A DNA stretch of 64,000 nt from Nocardioides cavernae (GCF_016907475.1 NZ_JAFBCA010000001.1:930001-994000), one strand, 5' to 3'; counted from the stretch's first letter, positions 36,057 to 45,300 are shown. Translations and numbers: made by a program. The notes: a model not told the origin generated them from the letters alone.

Positions 36057-37310
36057 ATGGGCTCCCGGTGGGCGTTGCGGGCGGGCCGCGCGTTCGACGG
36101 GGTGCGGTTCCTGCCGGACGGCGCCACGGTGCTCGTCGAGGGTGACCGGGTCGTCGGCGTCGAGACCGCTGCGTTCCGCCCGCCGGACGACGTACCCGTC
36201 ACCGACGTCGACGGCACCCTCCTGCCCGGGCTGGTCGACTGCCACGTCCACCTCGTCGCGTCGGGAGCGTTCCCCGGCACGCCCGGGAGCCTCGAGTGGG
36301 CCGGCACGGCCGCCCCGGCGGCAGTGGACGAGGTGGTGACGGCCAGCCTGCGGGCGCAGGTCACGGCGGGGGTGACCAGCGTCCGCGACCTCGGTGACGC
36401 CGGCTACCGCGTGCTCGAGCACCGCGGACGGGAGCGCGAGGGGCTGCCGCGGGTGGTCGCTGCCGGTCCACCGATCACGATCCCGCTCGGGCACTGCTGG
36501 TTCCTCGGCGGTGACGTCGACCCGGACGACCCCCCCACGGTGCACCGCGCCCTGGCGGAGCGGGTGGAGCGCGGCGTCGACCTCGTCAAGGTGATGGCCA
36601 GTGGCGGCTTCCTGACCCCCGGCAGCGACCAGCTCGGCGCCCAGTTCGACGTCGTGCCGCTGCGGGTGATGGTCGGTGCCGCCCACGACGCCGGCCTCCG
36701 GGTCGTCGCCCACACCCACTCGGTCGCCGGGGCGGAGGTCGCGACCGACGCCGGAATCGACGGGCTGGAGCACTTCACGTGCATGAGCGAGGCCGGGGCC
36801 GACCCGCCTTCCGGTCTGCTCGCCCGCGTCGCGGACGCGGGTGTCACCGTGTGCCCGACGCTGGGGAGCGACCCGTCGCGGCTCCCGCCGGTGTCGGCCA
36901 TGCCGCCGCACATCCTCGAGATGCTCGAGCGGATCGGCATCACCGACCGCGACGAGCACTTCGCCCGCGTCGCCGCCAACTCCGTCCGCCTCCGCGAGCA
37001 CGGCATCCGCGTCGTCTCCGGGCTCGACGCCGGAGCGATGCCCGCCAAGCCGCACGGCCACCTGTGGCGCTCGGTCGCCGAGCTGGTGCGGGGCGGGTGG
37101 CCGGTGGACGAGGCGCTCGCGACCGCCACCTCGGTGGCCGCCGAGGACTGTGGCATCGACGCCGGTCGTCTCGCGACCGGCCGGCTCGCCGACCTGCTCG
37201 TCGTCGACGGTGACCTCGCGACCGACGTCACGGCGCTGTCCCGCCCGCTCGCGGTGTGGGTGGGCGGTGTGGCGATCGATGAGCCCCTGGCCCCGCCGGG
37301 AGGGCACTGA
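36057..37310 (+). CDS. Amidohydrolase family protein (imidazolonepropionase-like)
   Basis: A 417-aa metal-dependent hydrolase. The metal ligands are visible as DCHVHL (residues about 60-65), VKVMASGGF with a likely carboxylated Lys, HTHS, and SGLDAG carrying the final Asp. The fold is that of the AmdhC/prolidase-like branch of the amidohydrolases, whose substrates range from imidazolonepropionate to N-acyl dipeptides; the substrate here is not predictable. ATG 36057 follows CACCAT (36045-36050) by 6 bases. The next gene, 50 bp on, is another amidohydrolase but of a different branch. Confidence 0.85.
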   Translation: MGSRWALRAGRAFDGVRFLPDGATVLVEGDRVVGVETAAFRPPDDVPVTDVDGTLLPGLVDCHVHLVASGAFPGTPGSLEWAGTAAPAAVDEVVTASLRAQVTAGVTSVRDLGDAGYRVLEHRGREREGLPRVVAAGPPITIPLGHCWFLGGDVDPDDPPTVHRALAERVERGVDLVKVMASGGFLTPGSDQLGAQFDVVPLRVMVGAAHDAGLRVVAHTHSVAGAEVATDAGIDGLEHFTCMSEAGADPPSGLLARVADAGVTVCPTLGSDPSRLPPVSAMPPHILEMLERIGITDRDEHFARVAANSVRLREHGIRVVSGLDAGAMPAKPHGHLWRSVAELVRGGWPVDEALATATSVAAEDCGIDAGRLATGRLADLLVVDGDLATDVTALSRPLAVWVGGVAIDEPLAPPGGH

Positions 37311-37359
37311 CCAGCGGACCGCTCGCCGGGTCCCGCTCGCTTGGACCTAGCGTGGTGCC

Positions 37360-38841
37360 GTGCTGATCCGCAACGCCCGCCTCGTCGCCGTCACCGAGGC
37401 CGTCCCGGGACCCGTCGACCTACGCCTCGACGGGGGTCGGGTGGTCGAGCTCGGGCCGTCGCTGAGCGGCGACGAGACGTCGTACGACGCCGCCGGGCGC
37501 TGGTTGATGCCCGGGCTCTGGGACCAGCACGTGCACCTCGGCCAGTGGACGCTCACGTCCGCGCGGCTCGACCTCGCTCCCGCCCGGTCCAGCGCCGAGG
37601 CGGTCGCGCTGGTACGCGCGCGGCTGGAGGAGTGGCCCGACGTGCCCGTCATCGGGTGGGGTCACCGGCCCACCGCGTGGCCCGACAACCCCGCGGTCTC
37701 CGACCTCGACGCGATCGACACCGACCAGCCGATCGTGCTCATAGCGGGCGACGGCCACCATGGCTGGCTGAACACGACGGCGCTGCACATGCTCGCGCTG
37801 CCGACCCGCGACAGCGTGGTCAGCGAGGCCGAGTGGTTCATGGCCTACGGGCGCCTGACGACCGTCCTCGGCACCGACGGGACTGGCCCCGACGCCTACC
37901 GACGCTCGATGGAGGCGGCGGCCGCGCAGGGCGTGGTGGGGCTCGTCGACCTCGAGTTCAGCGGCGGCGTCGCCGACTGGGCCGAGCGGTGGGCCGGCGG
38001 CGCCGACCTGCTGCGGATCCGACACGCCTGCTACGCCGACGGGCTCGACGACGTGCTCGCCCGCGGCCTGCGCTCCGGCGACCCGCTCGCCGACGACCCG
38101 CGCCTGACGATGGGTCCGCTCAAGATCATCAGCGACGGCTCGCTCAACACCCGCACCGCCTGGTGCTGCGAGCCCTACGCGGAGAAGGCCGTACCCGGTT
38201 TCGAGGAGGGCCAGCCCAACCAGAGCCCGGACGAGCTCCGGGCGCTGCTGGCCCGCGCCGCGGCCGGCGGGCTCGAGGTCGCCGTGCACGCCATCGGCGA
38301 CCGCGCGGTCACCGAGGCGCTCGCCGCCTTCGAGGACACCGGCGCCCGCGGCGGCATCGAGCACGTGCAGCTCACCACGCGCGACGACGTACGCCGCATG
38401 GCGCACCTCGGCGTGCGCGCCAGCGTGCAGCCCGCTCACCTCCTCGACGACCGCGACGTCACCGAGCGGCTCTGGCCCGGTCGTGCCGAGCGGTGCTTCC
38501 CGCTGCGGTGGATGCTCGACGACGACGTCGAGGTCGTCCTCGGCTCCGACGCCCCGGTGTCCCCGCTCGACCCGTGGCTCGCGATCGCCAGCGCGGTCCA
38601 CCGCTCCGACGACGACCGCGAGCCGTGGCACCCCGAGCAGTCGATCACTGCCCGCGAGGCGCTCGCCGCCTCGACCGACGGCTGGGGCACGGTCGCGGTC
38701 GGGCACCCCGCCGACCTGGTGCTCCTCGACGCCGACCCTCTCGAGGGGGCGTCGGACCGCGAGCACGCCCGCCGGCTGCGGTCCTTCGCCGACCACGTCG
38801 TCGAGACCTGGGTCGCCGGCTCCGCTGTAACGCCGGGTTAG
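37360..38841 (+). CDS. Amidohydrolase family protein (YtcJ/Amidohydro_3 type)
   Basis: A 493-aa hydrolase of the D-aminoacylase/YtcJ branch. Metal-site motifs include QHVHLG (about residues 56-61), VHAIGDRAVTEA and GSDAPVSPLDPW. IISDGSLNTRTAW is the typical mid-protein block of this family. GTG 37360 follows TAGCGT (37348-37353) by 6 bases. The last codons (AVTPG) and the stop TAG at 38839-38841 come from the palindromic repeat at 38823-38900, as in mprB. Confidence 0.85.
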   Translation: MLIRNARLVAVTEAVPGPVDLRLDGGRVVELGPSLSGDETSYDAAGRWLMPGLWDQHVHLGQWTLTSARLDLAPARSSAEAVALVRARLEEWPDVPVIGWGHRPTAWPDNPAVSDLDAIDTDQPIVLIAGDGHHGWLNTTALHMLALPTRDSVVSEAEWFMAYGRLTTVLGTDGTGPDAYRRSMEAAAAQGVVGLVDLEFSGGVADWAERWAGGADLLRIRHACYADGLDDVLARGLRSGDPLADDPRLTMGPLKIISDGSLNTRTAWCCEPYAEKAVPGFEEGQPNQSPDELRALLARAAAGGLEVAVHAIGDRAVTEALAAFEDTGARGGIEHVQLTTRDDVRRMAHLGVRASVQPAHLLDDRDVTERLWPGRAERCFPLRWMLDDDVEVVLGSDAPVSPLDPWLAIASAVHRSDDDREPWHPEQSITAREALAASTDGWGTVAVGHPADLVLLDADPLEGASDREHARRLRSFADHVVETWVAGSAVTPG

Positions 38842-38900
38842 TGCGACTACCCACTGGGGTGCTCCACCGGGGGTACCGCCAGTAACCCGGCGTTACAGCG
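38823..38900. repeat. Family A palindromic repeat, copy 2
   Basis: A 78-bp element, same length as copy 1, with identical 18-bp outer arms (38823-38840 and 38883-38900). The inner pairing is less complete than in copy 1 but the core CTACCCACTGGGGTGCTC is shared with it. It overlaps the end of the upstream amidohydrolase and ends 18 bp before the stop of the convergent PucR regulator gene. Confidence 0.9.
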
Positions 38901-38918
38901 GCCGCGGCGGCCGCTGGG

Positions 38919-40103
38919 TCAGGCCAGCGCGAGCGTGGCGTCGAGGACGAAGGCCGGGTCCTCGAGCCGGTCGCCGTAGATCTCCCGGAGCTGGCCGACG
39001 CGGTAGCGCACGGTCTGGGCGTGGACGAACAGCTCCTCGGCCACCGCGTCCCGGCGACCGTGGTTGAGCAGCCAGCTGCGGAGGGTGTCGGTCAGCTTCT
39101 CGGCCGTCGCGGGGCGTAGGTCGGCAAGCGGTGCGAGCACCCGCGCGCGCAGGTCGTCCCGGGCGGAGGCGTCGGCGGCCAGCACCAGCGAGGCGAGGTG
39201 CTCGTCGGAGTCGACGAGGCCGTCGACGCCGAGGGCCGCGCAACGCAGGGCACGGCGGTACGACGCTGCCGCTTCGAGCCACGGCACGCCGGGGCCGACG
39301 ACCGCGTCGGTGCCGCGCAGCGCGCGGAGCAACGTGGGACGCGAGCCCGCCGAACCGGTGCCCGGCATCAGGAGGAGTGCATGCCCCTCGGGCAGCCCGG
39401 CCACGTCGTCGGTGGGCTGCAGCGTGCGCTGGTCGAGCGCGGTCAGCGCGTGCGAGACCTGCGACTCCGGCAGCACCACGGCCGTCAACGCACCCGGTGG
39501 CTCCCAGTCGGCGCGCTCGGCAGCGGCGTTGACCGCGTCAGCCGGGGCGCCGGTGAGCAGTGCGCGGGCCAGCCGTTCGAGGTTGCGCTGGCGGACCCGG
39601 CCGCTGCTCTCGAGCTCGTCGGTGTGCCCGGCGACCGAGGACGCGGAGAGCTCGTCGATGTAGGCGAACACCAGCTCGGCGAAGCGCGCCAGCTGCTCGG
39701 CGCCGATCCCGGCCTCGACGGCTGCGTCCGCCATGTCGCGCCACGACACGCGTGCGCCGACCCGGTAGGCGGCGAGCAGGGCCTCGACAGTCCGGCCGCT
39801 GCGGGCCTCGCCGCGCCCCAGCTGGTAGGCGCCCTCGATCGCGGGGGCCTTGGGTGGGGCCTTGCCGTCCTGCCGGGTCGCGAGCGTGAGGAAGCCGCCG
39901 AGCGCGAGCTGCACCGCGTTGCGGATCACCTCGCCCATCCGCCCGCTGAACGCGCCGGCATAGCTGGGCACCTCGTCGATGATGGTCAGGACGACCCGGT
40001 CCGCGACCTCGGCCAGCCGCGCCCGCAGCGCCTCGGCCACCTGCGGGTCGAGGCCGACGACGGCCTGCATTTGTGTGGCGGGGCGCACGTCACGGCCAGA
40101 CAT
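38919..40103 (-). CDS. PucR family transcriptional regulator
   Basis: A 394-aa regulator. A central GGDEF-like/RsbT-type region occupies residues about 10-250 (ERLARALLTGAP and following), and the C-terminal HTH of the PucR type lies near 335-390 (LRSWLLNHGRRDAVAEELFVHAQTVRYRVGQLREIYG). ATG 40103 is chosen because AGGAGG lies just upstream on the minus strand. It is divergent from the reductase/desaturase pair at 40206-42602 across a 102-bp gap, so it probably controls those fatty-acid genes. Its ligand is unknown. Confidence 0.85.
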   Translation of the reverse strand: MSGRDVRPATQMQAVVGLDPQVAEALRARLAEVADRVVLTIIDEVPSYAGAFSGRMGEVIRNAVQLALGGFLTLATRQDGKAPPKAPAIEGAYQLGRGEARSGRTVEALLAAYRVGARVSWRDMADAAVEAGIGAEQLARFAELVFAYIDELSASSVAGHTDELESSGRVRQRNLERLARALLTGAPADAVNAAAERADWEPPGALTAVVLPESQVSHALTALDQRTLQPTDDVAGLPEGHALLLMPGTGSAGSRPTLLRALRGTDAVVGPGVPWLEAAASYRRALRCAALGVDGLVDSDEHLASLVLAADASARDDLRARVLAPLADLRPATAEKLTDTLRSWLLNHGRRDAVAEELFVHAQTVRYRVGQLREIYGDRLEDPAFVLDATLALA

Positions 40104-40205
40104 CGCGCCTCCTGAGGTCAGTTTTGTTCGCAGCGAACAAGAGTCTAGCCCCGATTCACGTGCGAGGAGCAGGAAGATCCGCAGTGGATCGACGACATTT
40201 GTGTC

Positions 40206-41336
40206 ATGAGCACGACTCTCGAGCCGCCGGTACGCGGCGCCACCCGCGGCAAGCGACTGGGCGACCAGCTCGTCCGCGTCGCCGAGGCTGCCACCACGCC
40301 CTACCTGCCGGCCGACTTCATGGACCTCTTCGCGCCCCTGCGCTCCGGTGCCGACCTGCGCGGACGCATCGAGTCGGTGCACCCCGAGACCGCGGACGCC
40401 GCGACCATCGTGATCCGCCCCGGCGCCGACTGGGCCGGCCACGTGCCCGGCCAGTACCTCCGCATCGGCATCGACGTCGACGGCGTACGCCAGTGGCGGG
40501 CCTACTCGCTCACCCACGGCCCGCGACGCGACGGCCGCATCTCGATCACGGTCAAGGCCGTTCCCGACGGCCTGGTCAGCAACCACCTCGTCCACGAGGC
40601 GCGACCCGGCACCCTGGTCCACCTCGAGCAGGCGGCCGGCGAGTTCGTGCTTCCGCCTGAGGGCGGCAAGTTCCTCATGGTCACCGCCGGGTCCGGCATC
40701 ACGCCGGTGATCGGCATGCTGCGCAACCTCTTCCCGAGCACCGACGAGGGCGTGCTCCGGCCGGATCGCAGCGCCGACCACGACATCGTGGTCGTCCACG
40801 TCGCGCCCAGCCACCCCCACTCGATCTTCATCCGCGACCTCGAGGCGCTCGACGCCGCGGGCGCGATCCACCTCGTCGCGAGGTACGACGACGAGCACGG
40901 CGTCCTCGCCGTCGACGACCTGGCCGACCTGGTGCCTGACCTGGCCGAGCGCCAGACCCTCGCCTGTGGCCCGGCTGGCCTGCTCGACGCCCTCGCCGCC
41001 CACCACGAGGCGGCCGGCATCACCCTGACCACCGAGCAGTTCCGCACCGCACGTGTCGAGCCCGGCGACGGCGGCACAGTCACCTTCAGCTCGGGCACGA
41101 CGCTCGACCTCGACGGGGCGACGCCCATCCTCGACGCCGCCGAGGACGCCGGGATGCTGATGCCGAGCGGTTGCCGCATGGGCATCTGCATGGGCTGCGT
41201 CATCCCGCTGCGCGAGGGCAGCGTGCGCGACCTGCGCAACGGCGCGATCACCACCGCCGTCCCCGGCGAGACCGGCGACCTCAAGGTGCAGACCTGCATC
41301 AACGCCGCCGCCGGCCCGTGCCACATCGACCACTGA
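40206..41336 (+). CDS. Ferredoxin reductase-like oxidoreductase (desaturase electron donor)
   Basis: A 376-aa flavo-iron-sulfur protein. The FAD domain has RAYSLTHGP, the NAD(P) domain has GSGITPVIGMLRNLF and ACGPAGLLDAL, and the C-terminal plant-type 2Fe-2S domain has CRMGICMGC with the final Cys in VQTCINAA. It corresponds to mycobacterial Rv3230c, which supplies electrons to the DesA3 desaturase; the desaturase gene is indeed the next one (33 bp downstream). GACATT (40194-40199) lies 6 bases before ATG 40206. Confidence 0.9.
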   Translation: MSTTLEPPVRGATRGKRLGDQLVRVAEAATTPYLPADFMDLFAPLRSGADLRGRIESVHPETADAATIVIRPGADWAGHVPGQYLRIGIDVDGVRQWRAYSLTHGPRRDGRISITVKAVPDGLVSNHLVHEARPGTLVHLEQAAGEFVLPPEGGKFLMVTAGSGITPVIGMLRNLFPSTDEGVLRPDRSADHDIVVVHVAPSHPHSIFIRDLEALDAAGAIHLVARYDDEHGVLAVDDLADLVPDLAERQTLACGPAGLLDALAAHHEAAGITLTTEQFRTARVEPGDGGTVTFSSGTTLDLDGATPILDAAEDAGMLMPSGCRMGICMGCVIPLREGSVRDLRNGAITTAVPGETGDLKVQTCINAAAGPCHIDH

Positions 41337-41369
41337 CGCCTGACCTCCACCACCCCTGAGGAGATCGAC

Positions 41370-42602
41370 ATGACCACGATCCAGAAGAAGGCCGTCCTCG
41401 GCCAGACCAGCCCGATCGCGCACCTCACCGAGGCCGACATCGAGCAGATCGGCATCGAGCTCGACGCCATCCGCCAGGACGTCCTCGACAGCCGCGGCGC
41501 CAGCGACGCGGCGTACATCCGTCGCGTCATCGACACCCAGCGCAAGATCGAGCTCGGCTCGCGCGCGGTGCTGCTCTTCAGTGCGTTCCCGCCGGCCTGG
41601 GTGCTCGGCACCGCCGGCCTGAGCATCTCCAAGATTCTCGACAACATGGAGATCGGCCACAACATCCTGCACGGCCAGTGGGACTGGATGCGCGACCCGA
41701 AGATCCACTCCTCGACCTGGGAGTGGGACATGGCCTCGCCCGCCGAGCAGTGGAAGCACAGCCACAACGAGCTCCACCACACCTACACCAACGTCATCGG
41801 CAAGGACAACGACCTCGGCTACGGCATCATGCGCGTCGACGAGGACCAGACCTGGACCCCGGCCTCGCTCGCCCAGCCGCTCTTCTGCTTCATCAACGCC
41901 GTCTTCTTCGAGTACGGCATCGCCGCCTACGACCTCGAGCTCGGCGCGGTGATCAAGAAGAAGCAGACGAAGGACCCCGAGTTCCGCCGCCGCGTGAAGG
42001 CCGTCCTCGGCAAGATCCGCAAGCAGGCCACCAAGGACTACGTCGTCCACCCCGTCCTGTCGATCCCCACCGGTTCCTTCGTCCCGACCCTCGCGGCCAA
42101 CTTCACCGCCAACGTCGTGCGCAACCTCTGGTCCAACTCCGTCATCCTCTGCGGGCACTTCCCGGAGGGCGTCGAGACCTTCGAGAAGCGCTCGATCGAG
42201 GGCGAGAGCAAGGGCGAGTGGTACGTCCGGCAGATGCTCGGCAGCGCCAACATCTCCGGCTCCAAGTTCCTGCACCTGATGACCGGCAACCTGTCGCACC
42301 AGATCGAGCACCACCTCTTCCCCGACCTGCCGTCCAACCGCTACGGCGAGATCGCGCCCAAGGTGCAGGCCCTGTTCGAGAAGTACGACCTCACCTACTG
42401 CGCCCGTCCGATGCCGCAGCAGGTCGCCTCGGCCTGGCACAAGGTCATCCGGCTCTCGCTCCCCAACGGCTGGCTCGCGACGACGAACAAGAAGAACGCG
42501 CCGCAGCAGCTCGCGATCCTCTACAAGATGGCCACCGGCGACCGCCGTACCCGGCGCCTGCTCGGCCGCAAGCTCGAGAGCGAGGCGCGGGCAGCCGCCT
42601 GA
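41370..42602 (+). CDS. Membrane fatty acid / acyl-CoA desaturase
   Basis: A 410-aa integral-membrane di-iron desaturase, similar to mycobacterial DesA3 (stearoyl-CoA delta-9 desaturase). The three His clusters are complete: GHNILHGQWDW (HxxxxH), HSHNELHHTYTN (HxxxHH) and SHQIEHHLFPDLP (HxxHH). Electrons should come from the upstream reductase, and the PucR-type regulator at 38919 faces the operon. The start ATG 41370 is preceded by GAGGAG. A strong intrinsic terminator follows the stop. Confidence 0.9.
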   Translation: MTTIQKKAVLGQTSPIAHLTEADIEQIGIELDAIRQDVLDSRGASDAAYIRRVIDTQRKIELGSRAVLLFSAFPPAWVLGTAGLSISKILDNMEIGHNILHGQWDWMRDPKIHSSTWEWDMASPAEQWKHSHNELHHTYTNVIGKDNDLGYGIMRVDEDQTWTPASLAQPLFCFINAVFFEYGIAAYDLELGAVIKKKQTKDPEFRRRVKAVLGKIRKQATKDYVVHPVLSIPTGSFVPTLAANFTANVVRNLWSNSVILCGHFPEGVETFEKRSIEGESKGEWYVRQMLGSANISGSKFLHLMTGNLSHQIEHHLFPDLPSNRYGEIAPKVQALFEKYDLTYCARPMPQQVASAWHKVIRLSLPNGWLATTNKKNAPQQLAILYKMATGDRRTRRLLGRKLESEARAAA

Positions 42603-42616
42603 CGCATCCATCTCGA

Positions 42617-42657
42617 CCGGCAAAGACCCCCCGTACGGGGGGTCTTTGCCGGTTTCT
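42617..42657 (+). terminator. Intrinsic terminator after the desaturase gene
   Basis: Arms CCGGCAAAGACCCCCC (42617-42632) and its perfect complement (42637-42652) form a 16-bp stem with a 4-base loop, followed by TTTCT. It lies 15 bases after the desaturase stop and is the clearest rho-independent terminator in the window. Confidence 0.92.
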
Positions 42658-42717
42658 GACTCAGGGTGTCGTCGTTCGTTCGTAAGGTATGTCTTGACGC
42701 AGCCGTGGGGGCTGCCT

Positions 42718-44763
42718 ATGTGGGGGTTCGTCTTGCGCGCGTTGTGCCGTTCCGTGCTGGCGTCTGTCGGTCTGCTGTTGGTCATCTTGTCCGGCATCGC
42801 CGTGGTGCCGGTCCACGCCGTCGAGACCGGGGGTATCTCCGGCACCGTGAGGACCGACGGCGGTCCCGCACTCGAAGGGATCCAGGTCACTGCCTATCGC
42901 TGGAGCTCAGGCGCCTGGACATGGGCCGCCGGCGACCCGACCGACGCCGACGGCAACTACTCGATCGACAACCTCGCCCCGGGGACGTATCACGTCGGCT
43001 TCCGCGACGATTCACGGAGCCACTTCCCGGAGTACTACGACAACGAGAAGTTCCTCGATGTCGCCACCGGGGTGTCCGTCGTCGACGGACAGGTGACTCC
43101 TGATGTCGACGCTGGGCTGGCTGCCGCGGGTCTCATCGCCGGCACGGTCACCAAGGGGACTGGCGTCCCGGCTCCCGGTGTCGAGGTTCAGGCCTACGTG
43201 TGGGACATCAGCATGGGCACCGGGTGGTGGCGGAGCGCCGTATCGACCACGACCGGACCGGACGGCACCTACGAGCTGAGGGGGCTGGACACCGACAGCT
43301 ATCGCATCGGCTTCCGGGACTCGATGAACGGTGTGCTGGCCGCCGAGTACTGGGACAACGCGCTGACCCGTGAGGCAGCCACGCCCGTCCAGCTCACACG
43401 TGGGCAGCAGCTGCTGAACCGGGATGCGCACCTCGTGGCCGCGTCCCACATCACCGGTCGCGCAGTAGATCGAGCTGGACTGCCGGTCGAGGGGTTGGTG
43501 GTCTCGGCCTACCAGAAGGACCCGACCTACGGCTACTGGACCCCGGTCTCGTCGACCAGGACAAGCTCGAACGGCAACTACGACATCGGACGTCTCGCGG
43601 CAGGCACCTACCGGATCGGGTTCAAGCACGAGAGCAACAAGTACGTCGAACAGTTCTGGCCCGACGCCGAGTCGTCTTCCACCGCGTCGGACGTGCAGGT
43701 CGGGCCTGAGGCGACAGTCCGGGAGAAGGACGTCGTGGTAGAGCGTCCGGCCAGCATCTCCGGGCTCGTGACGACGTCGGCGGGAACGCCGCTCCTCGGT
43801 GCTTACGTGAATGTCAGGCGATGGAACGACACGCAGCAGGTCTGGGAGTTCATCAGCCTGCCCTTCTCACAGCAGAGCAGCAACGCATCCGGCCAGTACT
43901 CCCTGACCGGTATCCGCCCCGGTCGCTACCTGCTGTCGTTCTCCGCCTACAACGGCTCCACCTCCTTCATGCCGGAGATGTGGGACAACCAGCAGCGCGA
44001 AGAGGACGCGACCCCGATCGAGCTCACTGAGGGGCAGACGCTGACGGGTCTGACGACGGTGATGGAGAAGGGCTCCAGCATCAGCGGGACGGTGCGCCGC
44101 CCCGACCTGAGCCCGGTCGAGGGGCTCGAGGTGCTTCCGTACCGCTGGATCCCGCACCGGGGGGAGTGGCGCGCGCGGGACTGGGCCGCCTGGACCGGCG
44201 AGAGCGGGACCTACAACCTCGACTACCTCCTCTCCGGCACCTACCGACTTGCCCTCCGGCACGACGAAGAGGTCGTCGGCTGGGTCGGAGGAACCTCCTT
44301 GCAGACGGCGAGCGACATCGTCGTCGGGCCGGACGCGGCGGGCATTGGCAAGGATGTCGTCGTGGACGTGCCCGCGTCGAACCCGGAGCCGACCCCGGAG
44401 CCGAACCCGACCCCGACGCCGACGCAGGCGCCCGCGCCGACGCAGGCCCCGGCACCGACTCCGGCGCCGGTCCCGGCGCCGAGCGTGGCGTCGCAGCTGA
44501 CGCAGGTGGCGGATGACCTCGAGGTCACGGGCAAGCCGAAGGTGGGCAAGACGATCAAGGTCGCCAACCTCATCGCGCAGATGCGGACGACGGTCGCCTA
44601 CCGGTTCCAGTGGTACGCCGGCAGCGCGAAGATCAAGAAGGCGACGACGTCGAAGCTGAAGATCACCAAGGCCCTGAAGGGCAAGGTCCTGAAGGTGAAG
44701 GTCACGCTGTCGGCGAGCGGGACGACCAAGGTCGTCACGCTGAAGGTCGGCAAGGTCGCCTGA
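42718..44763 (+). CDS. Secreted protein with five carboxypeptidase-regulatory-like repeats
   Basis: A 681-aa exported protein, a short relative of the giant protein at 25270. A signal peptide (core SVLASVGLLLVILSGIAVVP, cleavage after VHA) precedes five beta-sandwich units that open with GGISGTV, GLIAGTV, SHITGRA, ASISGLV and SSISGTV and carry the EYYDN/EYWDN motif. A Pro-rich linker (residues about 545-590) leads to a Lys-rich module (VTGKPKVGKTIKVAN, LKGKVLKVKVTL) like that of the larger protein. There is no sortase signal. ATG 42718 has GTGGGGG upstream; TTG 42733 is an alternative with its own GGGGG. A bidirectional hairpin follows the stop. Confidence 0.82.
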   Translation: MWGFVLRALCRSVLASVGLLLVILSGIAVVPVHAVETGGISGTVRTDGGPALEGIQVTAYRWSSGAWTWAAGDPTDADGNYSIDNLAPGTYHVGFRDDSRSHFPEYYDNEKFLDVATGVSVVDGQVTPDVDAGLAAAGLIAGTVTKGTGVPAPGVEVQAYVWDISMGTGWWRSAVSTTTGPDGTYELRGLDTDSYRIGFRDSMNGVLAAEYWDNALTREAATPVQLTRGQQLLNRDAHLVAASHITGRAVDRAGLPVEGLVVSAYQKDPTYGYWTPVSSTRTSSNGNYDIGRLAAGTYRIGFKHESNKYVEQFWPDAESSSTASDVQVGPEATVREKDVVVERPASISGLVTTSAGTPLLGAYVNVRRWNDTQQVWEFISLPFSQQSSNASGQYSLTGIRPGRYLLSFSAYNGSTSFMPEMWDNQQREEDATPIELTEGQTLTGLTTVMEKGSSISGTVRRPDLSPVEGLEVLPYRWIPHRGEWRARDWAAWTGESGTYNLDYLLSGTYRLALRHDEEVVGWVGGTSLQTASDIVVGPDAAGIGKDVVVDVPASNPEPTPEPNPTPTPTQAPAPTQAPAPTPAPVPAPSVASQLTQVADDLEVTGKPKVGKTIKVANLIAQMRTTVAYRFQWYAGSAKIKKATTSKLKITKALKGKVLKVKVTLSASGTTKVVTLKVGKVA

Positions 44764-44775
44764 CAGCCGAAGCAA

Positions 44776-44816
44776 GGAAGGGGGGCCGCGACCGACCGGT
44801 CGCGGGACCCCCTTCC
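44776..44816. terminator. Terminator-like hairpin
   Basis: Outer arms GGAAGGGGG (44776-44784) and CCCCCTTCC (44808-44816) flank an inner perfect stem CCGCGACCG / CGGTCGCGG with a two-base loop. It follows the secreted-protein stop by 12 bases and opens the long non-coding stretch up to 45484. Confidence 0.75.
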
Positions 44817-44920
44817 ACGGGTGAAGCAAGCTGGTCTGGACCTCGGTAGAAACACTGATGTATCAGAACGGCTGCAGGAGCATCCTTCTTGTCGTGAGCA
44901 CTCGACATGGGGAGAACGAG

Positions 44921-44971
44921 ATGACCACGAGCACCACCAGGGTGACCGGCACACCGGGCGTGTCCCGATGA
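44921..44971 (+). CDS. Possible 16-aa leader peptide
   Basis: A tiny frame MTTSTTRVTGTPGVSR preceded by GGGGAGAACGAG. Its stop overlaps the ATG of a second small frame (ATGA at 44968-44971), the arrangement of translationally coupled genes. It lies in the gap between the secreted-protein gene and 45484. No family is recognised and chance cannot be excluded. Confidence 0.3.
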   Translation: MTTSTTRVTGTPGVSR

Positions 44972-45090
44972 TCCGCATCGGATCCGTGGGGGAGCCCGGG
45001 TCCGACGTCAGCGCTGAGGCGCGGCCGTTGGTGCCGCGACCGCGTGCGGCCGCGGACGGGGGGTCCACGGTCCGCAAGCCGGTCACCTGA
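44968..45090 (+). CDS. Possible 40-aa small protein
   Basis: A 40-aa frame beginning MIRIGSVGEPGSDVSAEARP and ending TVRKPVT, coupled by a 4-bp overlap to the frame at 44921. It has no membrane segment and no recognised family. Codon choice is GC-rich at the third position like the surrounding genes, which is only weak support in this genome. Confidence 0.3.
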   Translation: MIRIGSVGEPGSDVSAEARPLVPRPRAAADGGSTVRKPVT

Positions 45091-45125
45091 CAGCGCAAGA
45101 CCGACAGCACAGGGGACTGGCGGTC

Positions 45126-45300
45126 AGAGCCGGAGGTCGTACGACGAGGAGTCGCACGGTCTCCGGCTCTCGTGCGTCCGGACCCCGACTACCTGGGTGG
45201 GTCGTCGTCGCACGAGCACCATGCAGGCAGTTCGCCTCTCGCGCCGCGCGGCTGAGCGCGAGGGCGAGGTCCTGGTGCTCGAACTGCCTGCAGGGTGCTC
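45126..45300. other. Strong paired stem-loops in a gene-free gap
   Basis: Two structured segments lie close together in the 393 bp between 45091 and 45483 that hold no convincing gene. At 45126-45170, perfect 10-bp arms AGAGCCGGAG / CTCCGGCTCT enclose 25 bases. At 45214-45300, arms of 21 bp pair with one mismatch (GAGCACC-x-TGCAGGCAGTTCG pattern), and the interior adds CTCGCGC / GCGCGAG. The rest of the gap (45301-45483) shows nothing clear except the ribosome-binding site AAGGAG before 45484. The arrangement resembles a structured RNA or a repeat remnant; which one is undecided. Confidence 0.5.

Noticed and set aside
38919..42890. A 1,323-codon minus-strand frame covering the reductase and desaturase
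   Set aside because: Only its last part (PucR, from 40103) is a real protein; the rest is the shadow of genes with intact catalytic motifs on the plus strand.
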